From Reyranella aquatilis (GTDB lineage: Bacteria > Pseudomonadota > Alphaproteobacteria > Reyranellales > Reyranellaceae): DNA of 64,000 bases. A program made the position numbers and the translations under genes. Shown one piece after another: positions 63,977 through 64,000 of the stretch. The stretch's first letter is position 1. Each line of letters begins with the position of its first letter. The notes under the pieces were generated by a model. The model ran no database searches, was not told the DNA's origin, and worked only from the letters and a program-made list of their open reading frames with translations. The stretch is taken from contig NZ_JAJISD010000002.1 in NCBI RefSeq assembly GCF_020880995.1, forward strand, positions 1 to 64,000, written 5' to 3'.

Positions 63977-64000
63977 GCGGCGAAGGGCTCAGTTCGGCAA

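Noticed and set aside
1-64000. CRISPR arrays, IS elements, prophage genes, other tRNA or rRNA genes
   Set aside because: No spaced direct repeats, transposase or integrase motifs, phage genes or other tRNA folds were seen apart from tRNA-Sec; a tool search could still find minor ones.

Overview
The window is a 64 kb piece of a high-GC (roughly 65-70%) chromosome that is almost entirely coding. GTG and TTG starts, DUF992 and DUF1036 proteins, a PRC-barrel protein, a LamB/YcsF-type PxpA and a selenocysteine formate dehydrogenase locus point to an alphaproteobacterium, perhaps a Reyranella- or Bradyrhizobium-like soil organism; that assignment is an inference from gene content. No phage, IS element or CRISPR array was seen, so this reads as metabolic chromosome rather than an island.

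Layout. 1-9.5 kb: envelope and small exported proteins (porin start, DUF1036, an SGNH hydrolase, PRC-barrel, MgtC, MORN repeats, AI-2E permease, META domain) and a UspA protein. 9.7-14.6 kb: an orphan Flp pilin, a cysteine hydrolase, an FAD oxidoreductase, a sugar-acid dehydratase and a glycosyltransferase. 14.6-17.2 kb: a Slam-like outer-membrane translocon beside a FecR protein with a TbpB-like barrel end, a probable secretion pair, followed by an interspersed palindromic repeat. 17.4-19.6 kb: two unknown genes, fdhD and mobB. 19.6-20.7 kb: three small genes. 20.8-31.0 kb: the selenocysteine/formate dehydrogenase locus (selC, selB, a Sel1-repeat gene, selA, fdhE, fdoI, fdoH, fdoG). fdoG is split by an in-frame UGA that is followed by a SECIS-like hairpin, so it is one selenoprotein gene and not two broken genes. 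31-39.6 kb: a second SGNH protein, a lone CoxL-like molybdenum hydroxylase subunit, divergent pxpA/pxpBC (5-oxoprolinase), a P-loop kinase and an acyl-CoA carboxylase beta subunit. 39.6-48.9 kb: two tandem paralogous membrane proteins, a methyltransferase, a DenD-like dehydrogenase, a Kef-type antiporter, an EEP nuclease/phosphatase, cardiolipin synthase and LysE. 48.9-51.2 kb: a class III aminotransferase and an AcuI-like reductase. 51.2-51.9 kb: a gene-poor stretch with a possible gene relic. 51.9-55.7 kb: a sulfotransferase with cysD and a cysN-cysC fusion, i.e. a PAPS-making and PAPS-using unit. 55.8-64 kb: YgfZ, a gamma-glutamyltransferase-like protein and a complete dipeptide/oligopeptide-type ABC transporter.

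Functional links. FdhD, MobB and FdhE mature the molybdenum formate dehydrogenase, whose catalytic selenocysteine needs SelA, SelB and tRNA-Sec from the same locus; selD must lie elsewhere. The gamma-glutamyltransferase/ABC operon and PxpABC could together salvage gamma-glutamyl peptides and pyroglutamate. The sulfotransferase and CysD/CysNC form a sulfation module whose acceptor is unknown.
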